A stretch of DNA of 64,000 bases from Paenibacillus montaniterrae. Lineage in GTDB: Bacteria; Bacillota; Bacilli; Paenibacillales; Paenibacillaceae. Of the stretch, positions 34,455 to 42,973 are shown piece by piece (the first letter of the stretch is position 1; each line of letters starts with the position of its first letter). The stretch is from positions 119,001 to 183,000 of the forward strand of contig NZ_BOSE01000011.1 in the NCBI RefSeq assembly GCF_018403185.1, given 5' to 3'. The notes under the pieces were generated by a model. That model ran no database searches and had not been told where the DNA came from. It worked only from the letters and a program-made list of their open reading frames with translations. Position numbers and translations under genes: made by a program.

Positions 34455-34605
34455 AGTTCAAAAAGCTCGACTTTGATGACGGTGTATTACGTTGGGGATT
34501 ACTCGACGTCGAATCTTGAACGCTAGCGAAAATTCCGGTGCTCACGTAGTAAGTGCCGCAGCTAGCGCTCCTCGCTTTCTACTAGCGTCCAAGCTTCTTG
34601 GTTCT
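34455..34605 (+). repeat. Family A repeat lacking its right arm (A14)
   Basis: Starts AGTTCAAAAAGCTCG, has GAATCTTGAACGCTAG / CTAGCGTCCAAGCTTC, and loses similarity after CTTCTTGGTTCTG where a family B element follows. Confidence 0.85.
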
Positions 34606-34623
34606 GCACTCAAAAAAAGCTAC

Positions 34624-34749
34624 AGCGAAGGAGCAAAGCATCCGAAAAACGAAGTGTGTCGCCTTTAACATCGTAATGCAACCATAAAAAATTAATAAGA
34701 GCATTACGATTTAAAAAGCGACTGGAGGATGCTATGCTCCGTAGCGCTG
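34624..34749 (+). repeat. Family B palindromic repeat (B4)
   Basis: 126 bp; arms GGAGCAAAGCATCC / GGATGCTATGCTCC and ATCGTAATGC / GCATTACGAT. Confidence 0.92.
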
Positions 34750-34855
34750 AAAAACGAAGTGTGTCGCCTTTAACATCGTAATGCAACCATAAAAAATTAA
34801 ATAAGAGCATTACGATTTAAAAAGCGACTGGAGGATGCTTTGCTCCGTAGCGCTG
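34749..34855 (+). repeat. Family B repeat lacking its left arm (B5)
   Basis: Starts at GAAAAACGAAGTG inside the element and runs to the right end. Tandem with B4. Confidence 0.88.
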
Positions 34856-34900
34856 ACTTTGATGACGATGTGGTTGCTTCATAGCGGAGTCGGCGGGTTG
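34854..34900 (+). repeat. Family A left-end fragment (A15)
   Basis: GACTTTGATGACGATGTGG followed by ..AGCGGAGTCGGCGGG, then similarity ends. It abuts B5. Confidence 0.65.
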
Positions 34901-35023
34901 TTAGCTAGGCAGTTATTCTTTTTTATAGTTGATTCATAGGAGTAAATTAACTAAAGCTTCCGAGGTTTCCTCATTACAAGAGGAATCGCAGGAGGCGCGA
35001 AAAATTTTTAGGAGTTGACATGA

Positions 35024-36067
35024 ATGTCAGAGGCGTACAAAAAAGCTGGCGTTGATATTGCGGCGGGTAATGAAGCAGTAGAACGTATGAAGAAGCATGT
35101 TAAACGTACATTTCGTCCAGAAGTAATGGCTGATCTAGGTGGGTTCGGCGGTTTGTTCAGCTTGAACAAGGATAAGTATGAGGAGCCGGTTTTGGTTTCT
35201 GGCACAGATGGCGTTGGCACAAAGCTTAAGCTTGCTTTTGCGATGGACAAGCATGATACGATCGGGATTGACGCTGTAGCGATGTGCGTAAACGATATTA
35301 TCGTTCAAGGTGCAGAGCCGCTGTTTTTCCTGGACTATTTAGCTTGCGGCAAGGTCGTTCCTGAGAAGATTGAAGCGATCGTTGCTGGTATTTCCGAGGG
35401 CTGCGTGCAGTCTGGCTGTGCTTTGATCGGCGGCGAAACTGCTGAGATGCCAGGCATGTATTCTGAAGAGGAGTACGACATTGCCGGCTTTACGGTAGGG
35501 ATCGTTGACCGCAAGAAGATGATCGACGGCTCAACAATTGCTGCTGGCGATGCTGTATTGGGCTTTGCATCAAGCGGTATTCATAGTAATGGCTTCTCGC
35601 TTGTGCGCAAGCTATTGCTGGAGCAAGCAGGCTACTCCTTGCAGGATGAGCTGGCTGAGCTTGACGGTGCCAAACTAGGCGACGTGCTGCTGGAGCCGAC
35701 GAAAATTTATGTTAAATCCGCATTGAAGCTGATTGAGCAAGTAAATGTAAAAGGAATGGCGCATATTACTGGCGGTGGCTTCATTGAAAATATTCCACGC
35801 GTGCTGCCTGAGGGCGTTAATGTTGAGATTGCATACGGTTCATGGCCGATCCTGCCAATTTTCAATTTGATGCAGCAAAAAGGAAGCATTTCTAACCGCG
35901 ATATGTTCACAACATTTAATATGGGCATTGGACTTGTTGTGATCGTACCTGCCGAGCAAGCCGACGAGGCGCTTCGCATTGCGAATGAGCTTGGCGAGAA
36001 AGCATATCGCATCGGTACCGTAACAGAAGGCGATCGCATCGTTACGTTTACGGGAGCGGAAGTGTAA
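35024..36067 (+). CDS. purM: Phosphoribosylformylglycinamidine cyclo-ligase
   Basis: 347 residues, ATG 35024 with GGAG nine bases upstream. VSGTDGVGTKLKLAF, LIGGETAEMPGMY and HITGGGFIENIPRVLP are AIR synthetase motifs. Converts FGAM to AIR. The stop overlaps the purN start (TAATG). Confidence 0.97.
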   Translation: MSEAYKKAGVDIAAGNEAVERMKKHVKRTFRPEVMADLGGFGGLFSLNKDKYEEPVLVSGTDGVGTKLKLAFAMDKHDTIGIDAVAMCVNDIIVQGAEPLFFLDYLACGKVVPEKIEAIVAGISEGCVQSGCALIGGETAEMPGMYSEEEYDIAGFTVGIVDRKKMIDGSTIAAGDAVLGFASSGIHSNGFSLVRKLLLEQAGYSLQDELAELDGAKLGDVLLEPTKIYVKSALKLIEQVNVKGMAHITGGGFIENIPRVLPEGVNVEIAYGSWPILPIFNLMQQKGSISNRDMFTTFNMGIGLVVIVPAEQADEALRIANELGEKAYRIGTVTEGDRIVTFTGAEV

Positions 36068-36711
36068 TGGCATTGCGCGTTGCTGTATTCGCATCAGGCA
36101 ATGGCTCGAATTTTCAAGCGATTGTTGATGCGGTGCAGGCAGGGAAGCTCGATGTAACCATCGAGCTTCTTGTTTGTGACAAGCCTCAAGCCCCTGTTGT
36201 TGCGCGTGCAGCAGGTGCAGGCGTTGAAGCATTTGTATTCAAGCCCAAGGATTATGCTTCGCGTGAGGCGTATGAGCAGGAGATACTTGCCAAGCTGCAG
36301 GAGAAGCAGGTTGAACTGGTTGTGCTCGCAGGATATATGCGCATTATTACACATGTGCTGGTAGAGCCGTTTGCAGGACGGATGATCAACATTCATCCAT
36401 CGCTGCTGCCAAGCTTTCCGGGTGTAAATGCAATCGATCAAGCGCTCGATTACGGCGTAAAGGTAACAGGCGTTACGGTGCATTTTGTAGATGGTGGGCT
36501 CGACAGCGGTCCGATTATTGCCCAGCGTGCGCTGGATATATTGCCTGACGACACAGCAGATAGCTTGGCTGAACGAATTCATCGTGTTGAGCAGGAGCTG
36601 TATCCGCAAGTGATTAGCTGGATCGCAGCGGATAAAGTTTCGATTGATGGCAGACGAGTTACGATTGAGAGTAGAGCGAGCTCGATAAGGACGGTTGATG
36701 ATGCAAAATAG
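36067..36711 (+). CDS. purN: Phosphoribosylglycinamide formyltransferase
   Basis: 214 residues. VFASGNGSNFQAI, LAGYMRIITHVLVEPFAGRMINIHPSLLPSFPG (catalytic Asn and His) and GVTVHFVDGGLDSGPII (catalytic Asp) are present. It uses 10-formyl-THF to formylate GAR. Coupled to purM by a one-base overlap. Confidence 0.96.
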   Translation: MALRVAVFASGNGSNFQAIVDAVQAGKLDVTIELLVCDKPQAPVVARAAGAGVEAFVFKPKDYASREAYEQEILAKLQEKQVELVVLAGYMRIITHVLVEPFAGRMINIHPSLLPSFPGVNAIDQALDYGVKVTGVTVHFVDGGLDSGPIIAQRALDILPDDTADSLAERIHRVEQELYPQVISWIAADKVSIDGRRVTIESRASSIRTVDDAK

Positions 36712-36767
36712 CTGCGATGATTTTGCAGTATAGCTGCAGTAGAACTGCGGGAGCAAATCTGCTGCCA

Positions 36768-36960
36768 TTCTAACGAAGCTCCATAACGCTATTTTGACGT
36801 AATGGCAATGCACAGGATATAACGAATATCCATAACGTTATTTGCCTAAATTGGCGCGTTTAGAGCTAAAATTTGCAAATTAGCGTGCTACAGATTCGTT
36901 ACATTTTGAAAAGAAGCGATTCGCTGGCAATAGCGTGTGTCAGCTTCGTTAGAAATCAAG
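36768..36960 (+). repeat. Nested palindrome between purN and purH (element C)
   Basis: Outer arms TTCTAACGAAGCT (36769) and AGCTTCGTTAGAA (about 36942), with CGCTATT/AATAGCG inside them. A second pair, ATAACGAATATCC (36819) and the complement of GTAACGAATCTG (about 36890), lies within. The motif TAACGAA..TCCATAACGYTATTT occurs twice directly (36771 and 36820). No gene in the 370-base gap. Confidence 0.7.
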
Positions 36961-37083
36961 CACGCTTTATGTACCAGGAAGCAGCAAGTAAGCCATGAAA
37001 AATAAGTAGAGGCTTTCGTAGTAACTTTTTGTTGCTAAGAAGTCATTCAGTGAACTATCAAAAAGTTTTTAGGAGGGCGTAAG

Positions 37084-38631
37084 GTGGCTATTCGTAGAGC
37101 GTTAATTAGTGTTTCGGATAAGACAGGCATTGTTGAGTTTTCTAGAGCGTTGGCTGAGCAAGGGGTCGAAATTATTTCGACTGGCGGTACGTTTAATTTG
37201 CTGCAAAAGGAAGGGGTTCCGGTTATCGGGATTTCGGATGTGACAGGCTTCCCGGAAATTTTGGATGGACGTGTGAAGACGTTGCATCCAGCTGTCCATA
37301 GCGGCCTGCTTGCTGTTCGTGACAGTGAAGAGCATCAAAAAGCGATGCAGGAGCTTGGACTGGACTATATTGACTTGGTTGTTGTTAATTTGTACCCGTT
37401 CAAGGAAACAATCGCCAAGCCGGATGTAACGTATGAGGATGCGATTGAAAATATTGATATTGGCGGTCCTACAATGCTGCGCTCAGCTGCGAAAAATCAT
37501 GCTTTCGTTACGGTTGTGGTTGATGCGGCTGACTACGGCGGCATTATCGAGGAAATTAAAGCAGACGGCGATACGACGCTGGAAACGCGCAAGCGCTTGG
37601 CGGCAAAGGTGTTCCGTCACACTGCAGCTTATGACTCGCTAATTTCCAATTACTTGTCTGCTCTACAAGGCGATCCGTTGCCAGAAACATATACTGTTAC
37701 GTATGAAAAGGTGCAGGATCTTCGCTATGGTGAAAATCCGCATCAAAAAGCGGCCTTCTATAAAAAGCCTTTGGCTGCAAGCGGCAATATTACAACTGCC
37801 GAGCAGCTTCATGGCAAGGAGCTATCCTACAACAACATCAATGACGCTAATGCTGCGCTGGCGATTTTGAAGGAGTTTACGGAGCCTGCGGTTGTCGCGG
37901 TTAAGCATATGAACCCTTGTGGCGTTGGCATTGGCACTGATATTCATCATGCTTATCAAAAGGCGTATGAAGCAGATCCAACCTCGATTTTCGGCGGCAT
38001 CGTGGCGGCCAATCGCACAGTTGGCGCTGAAACGGCTGAGCTTATGGGCTCGATTTTCCTGGAGATCATTATCGCGCCAGATTTTACACCAGAGGCGCTT
38101 GAAATTTTGACGAAGAAGAAAAATATTCGCTTGCTGAAGCTTGGTGAATTTAAAGCGGCGGAAGAGCGCAATTCAGAATGGCTGGTTACTTCCGTTGATG
38201 GCGGCATGCTAGTACAAGAAAGTGATGTTCACAACCTTAATGTAGAGGACCTGCAGGTTGTTACTGATCGCAAGCCGACTGAAGAAGAATTGAAGCAGCT
38301 GCTGTTTGGCTGGAAGGTTGTCAAGCATGTAAAATCGAATGCGATTTTGCTGGCGAAGGACGATATGACGGTTGGCGTTGGCGCAGGGCAAATGAACCGT
38401 GTTGGCGCGGCTCGCATCGCGGTTGAGCAGGCAGGAGAGAAAGCGAAGGGCGCTGTGCTTGCTTCTGACGCATTTTTCCCGATGGGCGATACGGTAGAGC
38501 TGGCTGCAAAAGCTGGCATTACGGCAATTATTCAGCCAGGCGGCTCGGTTAAAGATGAAGAGTCGATTGCAGCAGCGAATGCTCATGGCATTGCTATGGT
38601 GTTCACAGGCGTTCGTCATTTCAAACATTAA
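37084..38631 (+). CDS. purH: Bifunctional AICAR transformylase / IMP cyclohydrolase
   Basis: 515 residues from GTG 37084 (AGGAGGG upstream). The N-terminal MGS-like cyclohydrolase domain (RRALISVSDKTGIVEFSRAL, STGGT, GRVKTLHPAVHSGLL) is followed by the transformylase domain (RYGENPHQKAAFY, VAVKHMNPCGVG). Last two steps to IMP. It is separated from purN by element C. Confidence 0.97.
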   Translation: MAIRRALISVSDKTGIVEFSRALAEQGVEIISTGGTFNLLQKEGVPVIGISDVTGFPEILDGRVKTLHPAVHSGLLAVRDSEEHQKAMQELGLDYIDLVVVNLYPFKETIAKPDVTYEDAIENIDIGGPTMLRSAAKNHAFVTVVVDAADYGGIIEEIKADGDTTLETRKRLAAKVFRHTAAYDSLISNYLSALQGDPLPETYTVTYEKVQDLRYGENPHQKAAFYKKPLAASGNITTAEQLHGKELSYNNINDANAALAILKEFTEPAVVAVKHMNPCGVGIGTDIHHAYQKAYEADPTSIFGGIVAANRTVGAETAELMGSIFLEIIIAPDFTPEALEILTKKKNIRLLKLGEFKAAEERNSEWLVTSVDGGMLVQESDVHNLNVEDLQVVTDRKPTEEELKQLLFGWKVVKHVKSNAILLAKDDMTVGVGAGQMNRVGAARIAVEQAGEKAKGAVLASDAFFPMGDTVELAAKAGITAIIQPGGSVKDEESIAAANAHGIAMVFTGVRHFKH

Positions 38632-38657
38632 TTTGAAATTGAAGGGAGACTCTTGTT

Positions 38658-39923
38658 GTGAAGATTTTAGTGATTGGCAGCGGTGGTCGTGAGCATGCGA
38701 TTACATGGTCGTTGAAGAAAAGCAGTAAAGTAAGCAAGCTGTATTGCGCGCCGGGAAATGCGGGCATTGCGCAAATTGCAGAGTGCGTGCCGATTGGTGT
38801 ATTCGAGTTTGACAAGCTGGTTGCCTTTGCCAAGGAGCAAAGCATTGATCTAGTATTCGTAGGTCCGGATGATCCGTTGGCGCTAGGCATTGTCAATGCT
38901 TTTGAAGCGGCGGGCATCCCTGCTTTTGGTCCGAACAAAGCGGCAGCAGAAATTGAAGGCAGTAAAATTTTTATGAAGGATCTGCTGAAAAAATACAATA
39001 TCCCGACTGCCAAATACGAAACGTTTACCAGCTTCGAGCAGGCGCTTGCTTATTTGAAGCAGCAGGAAGCGCCGATCGTCATTAAAGCGGATGGACTTGC
39101 GGCGGGCAAGGGCGTAACGGTTGCTGCGACGCTGGAGGAAGCCGAAGCAGCGCTTCGTTCGATTATGGTTGAGAAGGTATTTGGCGATGCTGGCAACCAG
39201 GTTGTCATTGAGGAGTTTTTGGCTGGGCAGGAAATGTCGATCCTCGCATTTGTAGATGGTGAAACCGTCAAGCCGATGGTGCCGGCACAGGATCATAAGC
39301 CGATTTTCGATGGAGACAAAGGTCCGAATACTGGCGGCATGGGCACTTATACGCCGCTGCCGCATATCGATCCTGCGATTGTTGAGGACGCGATTGTCAA
39401 CATTATCGAGCCTACCGCTAAAGCGATGGTAAGCGAAGGGCGCCCGTTCCGCGGCGTGCTGTTTGCCGGCTTGATGATTACGAAGGATGGTCCGAAAACG
39501 ATCGAGTTCAATGCACGGATGGGCGATCCTGAAACTCAGGTTGTACTGCCTCGCTTGAAAACAGATTTGCTTGAAATTGTACTGGCAGCGATGAACGGAA
39601 CGCTGGCTGAGCTGGATATCGAATGGGATGATGAAGCAGCAGTATGTGTTGTGCTTGCATCAGAAGGCTATCCGGGCAGCTATCCGAAGGGCAAGCTGAT
39701 TAGCGGCCTGGCTGATGCCGAAGCGAAAGGCGCGCTTGTGTTCCATGCAGGCACGGCTGAGCAGGACGGCAATATTGTCACGAACGGCGGACGCGTGCTA
39801 GGCGTTGTTGGACGAGGTGCTTCGATTGCTGCCGCTCGCGAGCACGCCTATGAAGCGATTAAAAGCATTCAGTTTGAAGGGATGCAGCATCGTTCGGATA
39901 TTGCGATGAAGGCGCTCGTATAA
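38658..39923 (+). CDS. purD: Phosphoribosylamine-glycine ligase
   Basis: 421 residues from GTG 38658 (GGGAG nine bases upstream). ATP-grasp enzyme: VIGSGGREHAI, VFVGPDDPLALGIVN, VIKADGLAAGKGVTVA and FNARMGDPETQVVLPRL. It makes GAR. Last gene of the operon; a terminator follows. Confidence 0.97.
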   Translation: MKILVIGSGGREHAITWSLKKSSKVSKLYCAPGNAGIAQIAECVPIGVFEFDKLVAFAKEQSIDLVFVGPDDPLALGIVNAFEAAGIPAFGPNKAAAEIEGSKIFMKDLLKKYNIPTAKYETFTSFEQALAYLKQQEAPIVIKADGLAAGKGVTVAATLEEAEAALRSIMVEKVFGDAGNQVVIEEFLAGQEMSILAFVDGETVKPMVPAQDHKPIFDGDKGPNTGGMGTYTPLPHIDPAIVEDAIVNIIEPTAKAMVSEGRPFRGVLFAGLMITKDGPKTIEFNARMGDPETQVVLPRLKTDLLEIVLAAMNGTLAELDIEWDDEAAVCVVLASEGYPGSYPKGKLISGLADAEAKGALVFHAGTAEQDGNIVTNGGRVLGVVGRGASIAAAREHAYEAIKSIQFEGMQHRSDIAMKALV

Positions 39924-39971
39924 ACGGCTAAATTCGAATTCGATTGACAGGAATTCGATCTCGGAAAAGGG

Positions 39972-40013
39972 GTTGCTGTAAGGCCCGATTGCGGTCTTAC
40001 AGCAGCTTTTTTT
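39972..40013 (+). terminator. Pur operon terminator
   Basis: GTTGCTGTAAG / CTTACAGCAGC hairpin followed by T7. Confidence 0.88.
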
Positions 40014-40227
40014 GTTTCCTGTTTTACCAAAAAATTCTTTCATATTTTTTAACTGATTTACTAGAAAGATTAAGATTTTCTCATAAATCTATGATATACT
40101 AGATTCATAGAGAGCACCATGCAGGTTGAGCTGGTCAAGTGCACGTGATTAGGCAATGTCTGCTAGGCTTCTACATAACAAACTGCGTGAATATGATCTG
40201 ATGACAGAAGAATAAAGGGTGTAGTGT

Positions 40228-41160
40228 ATGAGCAATAACAACTCTAATTTCAGGTCATTTCAAGTTGCGGTCTTGGTATTCATTTTGTTTGTAATGGCAG
40301 GATGCTCTACGTATCCTTCTATTGAGCCGCATCAACCCGTAGCTGCATCATCAGGCATTATTTCTAATTTGATGAATCACGATTCGGAGCAGGAGCCAGA
40401 GCAATCAGGCACTCCAGAGGATTCTCAATTAGAAGCGGAAGCAACTCCTCCAGCAGACGAGGAGCTTGACGATGCAGATCAGGCGCATTTTGCTGATCTT
40501 GATCAAATCGAACCAGTTGAAGAGGTAAAAGAACAGGAAGAGCACGCTAATGAGGAAGAGCATGCTGTAACGCCAAGCGAAGGGGAACAGCAAGTCATGA
40601 ACATTGCAATAACATTTGATGACGGACCAGATTTGAAATATACGCCTCGAATATTGGATATTTTGCAGGAAAAGGATGTAAAGGCGACCTTTTTCGTAGT
40701 AGGCATACAGGTGAACAAATATCCTGATGTGCTGAAGCGAATTGAGGCTGAAGGTCATTTGATTGGGAATCATTCGTATAATCATCCTAATTTAACAAAA
40801 TTAAGCAGTGATGAGCTGACTGAAGAAATTCAATCGACTGATGACAAAATATTTGCTGCGCTTGGCCATGTTCCGACACTCGTCAGACCGCCGTATGGCT
40901 CGGTCAATGATGAAGTCAGGCAGCAGCTGCAGGATATGGGCAAGGAAGTCGTGCTGTGGAACATTGACCCGCGTGACTGGGATGGCTCCACCGTAGATGA
41001 TATGTTCGAAAATATTATGAGCAATGCGCGCGATGGCGGCAATATTTTGCTGCACAGCTTTGGCGGCAAGCATATTGAAAACACAGTTACGCTGCTGCCG
41101 CTCATTATTGACGAGCTGCGGGCACAAGGCTATAGCTTTGTTACGGTTGATGAATTGTAA
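40228..41160 (+). CDS. Polysaccharide deacetylase lipoprotein (CE4)
   Basis: 310 residues with a lipoprotein signal (VAVLVFILFVMAGC, Cys near 28). A Glu/Asp-rich linker (50-120) leads to a NodB domain: ITFDDGPDLKYTP (catalytic and metal Asp), HLIGNHSYNHPNL (metal His pair), RPPYGSVNDEV, NIDPRDWDGS and ILLHS. It removes acetyl groups from peptidoglycan or another N-acetylated polymer at the cell surface. AAAGGGTG precedes the start. Confidence 0.93.
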   Translation: MSNNNSNFRSFQVAVLVFILFVMAGCSTYPSIEPHQPVAASSGIISNLMNHDSEQEPEQSGTPEDSQLEAEATPPADEELDDADQAHFADLDQIEPVEEVKEQEEHANEEEHAVTPSEGEQQVMNIAITFDDGPDLKYTPRILDILQEKDVKATFFVVGIQVNKYPDVLKRIEAEGHLIGNHSYNHPNLTKLSSDELTEEIQSTDDKIFAALGHVPTLVRPPYGSVNDEVRQQLQDMGKEVVLWNIDPRDWDGSTVDDMFENIMSNARDGGNILLHSFGGKHIENTVTLLPLIIDELRAQGYSFVTVDEL

Positions 41161-41192
41161 CACATTTAGATGACGCATATTCGGTATGCGAT

Positions 41193-41241
41193 AAAGGGAT
41201 TGGCTGGTTCATGGCGACATGGACGATTAGCCAGTCCCTTT
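41193..41241. terminator. Terminator after the deacetylase gene
   Basis: AAAGGGATTGGCT / AGCCAGTCCCTTT with a 23-base loop, facing both the deacetylase and the minus-strand remnant. Confidence 0.75.
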
Positions 41242-41248
41242 ATTTGAA

Positions 41249-41875
41249 TTAAAGTTTCATTTTTAGCCCTTCATGAGTTACTTTAAAACCTAACCGTTCA
41301 TAAAAACGCAAGGAATCATCTCGTTTTTTATCAGTAATAGCTCTCCAGCTCCCTTGATGTGTAAGATAAGGAGTGAAAGTAATTTGTAGAACACCAACTA
41401 TTGCTTCACCAATACACCCAACAATTAATTCATTATTTGGATCTGATTCAATAGCTGCAAATGCTTTTAAATAGCTTTCAGGAAGTGGGTTCTCGTAACG
41501 TTCTCTTGTCATACCCAATTCATCGTCTGCAAGCATTTGAACAATTCTATGCAGATCGTCAATATCTGCATAGGAGAAAGGTCTCTTTGCTCTTGTTGAA
41601 GGCAGATCAGTGCCAAACATGATTGCATCTGGATTTACCTGATAGATTGATTTCTAGGCATTTGCAACATTTAATTCTACACGACCAAATCCGGTAGCTT
41701 TTACACGTATACCTTTATCAACTAGCTTTAATAAATGGGGTAATCCTTCCTCAGATAAGCCAAGATGATCAATCGATACCGCCGGCAGTTTTTCCACGAT
41801 TGAATGAATTTCCGGCAGTTCCCTGGCATAAGACGTCCGTTTTAATAATTCAGCTTGATCTGGAAGTTTACTCCT
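41249..41875 (-). pseudogene. Degraded amidohydrolase fragment fused to a truncated GNAT acetyltransferase
   Basis: Reading on the minus strand from 41870, a PF04909-type amidohydrolase C-terminus appears (LPAVSIDHLGLSEEGLPHLLKLV, GIRVKATGFGRVELNVANA). An in-frame TAG at 41656-41654 interrupts it, then KSIYQVNPDAIMFGTDLPSTRAKRPF continues. It passes straight into a GNAT sequence (YADIDDLHRIVQMLADDELG, PNNELIVGCIGEAIVGVLQITF, HQGSWRA). The GNAT part jumps directly to TDKKRDDSLRFYERLGF, so the acetyl-CoA-binding motif A (about 30-35 residues) is missing. Amidohydrolase 5' end lost, one stop, one fusion, one internal deletion: not functional. Confidence 0.85.
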
Positions 41876-41890
41876 TCAACCAGTCGGCTG

Positions 41891-41920
41891 TTGACAACGA
41901 TCATCGTTCCATGCTATTCT
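41891..41920 (+). promoter_or_regulatory. Promoter of the alpha/beta hydrolase gene
   Basis: TTGACA (41891), 18-base spacer, TATTCT (41915). Confidence 0.6.
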
Positions 41921-41998
41921 GTAAGCATAATTCATAGTATACAGGTCGGAATAATATAAATTAGATTATTGTAAAGTGTATGCAAGGAGGAAATCAAG

Positions 41999-42826
41999 AT
42001 GGAAAAACAATTGACGATTAAGCATGAGCAGCTATCGCTTGCGGCTACGCTGCATTATCCGCATGAAGGCACCGAGCAGGCCGAGGAAAACGGGAAGCGC
42101 CCTGTCGTTATTATTTGTCATGGCTTTGTCGGCAGCCGGATCGGCGTTGATCGTTTGTTTGTGAAAACAGCTCGCGCACTGGCAGCTCAAGGCAGCTATG
42201 TGCTGCGCTTTGACTACGGAGGCTGCGGGGAAAGCGACGGTGATTACGGGGCGCTTGGCTTTGACTCAATGATCGAGCAAACCCGTACGATGCTTGACTA
42301 TGTGGCAAGCTGCGATTGCATGGACCCGGCCCGCATTACGTTGCTCGGACATAGTCTGGGCGGAGCGGTTGCGCTAATGACTGCGGTTAAGGATCGCCGC
42401 GTCAAGCGGCTTGTGCTGTGGTCTGCAGTTGCGTATCCATTTAATGATATTGTTCGCATTGTGGGAAGACAAAGCTATGACGAAGCGCATACGAAGGGGC
42501 ATACCGATTATGTTGGCTATACGCTGTCGCCTGTATTTTTCGATTCGTTAATGGAGCATCAGCCGTTCCAGGCGGCAACTCGTTTTTCAGGCGATGTGCT
42601 GCTTGTCCACGGTACTAGCGATGATGTCATTCCGGTCGATTACGGCTTTTTGTACCAAAAAATATTTTGGACGCGCAGCGAAGGGACTTGCGAGAAAGAA
42701 ATCATTTTCCAGGCTAACCATACGTATTCGACCCACGCTCACCAGCAGGCAGCAATCCAAGCCACCATCAACTGGCTCGATCATCTTGATGTACAGAAGC
42801 AGGAATGGGTTAACTGGTCCATTTAA
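41999..42826 (+). CDS. Alpha/beta hydrolase (serine hydrolase, S33-like)
   Basis: 275 residues. VVIICHGFVGSRIG carries the oxyanion region; the nucleophile elbow is LLGHSLGGAVAL, the acid HGTSDDVIPVDYG and the His ANHTYST. No signal peptide, so intracellular. Such enzymes hydrolyse esters or act as acyl-enzyme hydrolases; substrate unknown. AAGGAGG precedes the start. Confidence 0.9.
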   Translation: MEKQLTIKHEQLSLAATLHYPHEGTEQAEENGKRPVVIICHGFVGSRIGVDRLFVKTARALAAQGSYVLRFDYGGCGESDGDYGALGFDSMIEQTRTMLDYVASCDCMDPARITLLGHSLGGAVALMTAVKDRRVKRLVLWSAVAYPFNDIVRIVGRQSYDEAHTKGHTDYVGYTLSPVFFDSLMEHQPFQAATRFSGDVLLVHGTSDDVIPVDYGFLYQKIFWTRSEGTCEKEIIFQANHTYSTHAHQQAAIQATINWLDHLDVQKQEWVNWSI

Positions 42827-42835
42827 CTTAGATGA

Positions 42836-42970
42836 GGGTGTTATGGCGTTGCAGCTTAGTCGGTACCTCACAGTCGTGGATAAGCACCAACGGAGGATGC
42901 TTTGCTCCGGCAGCGCTGATACTTACTTCACAGCGTTGAGGCTACTAACCCCGCAGCGGCTGTAACACCC
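42836..42970. repeat. Hairpin element between convergent genes, partly like family B
   Basis: Outer arms GGGTGTTA / TAACACCC, then GTGG.. and TTCAC arms, with a core GGAGGATGCTTTGCTCCGG followed by CAGCGCTG that matches the right arm of family B. It can act as a two-way terminator for the hydrolase and the germination operon. Confidence 0.65.
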
Positions 42971-42973
42971 AAC

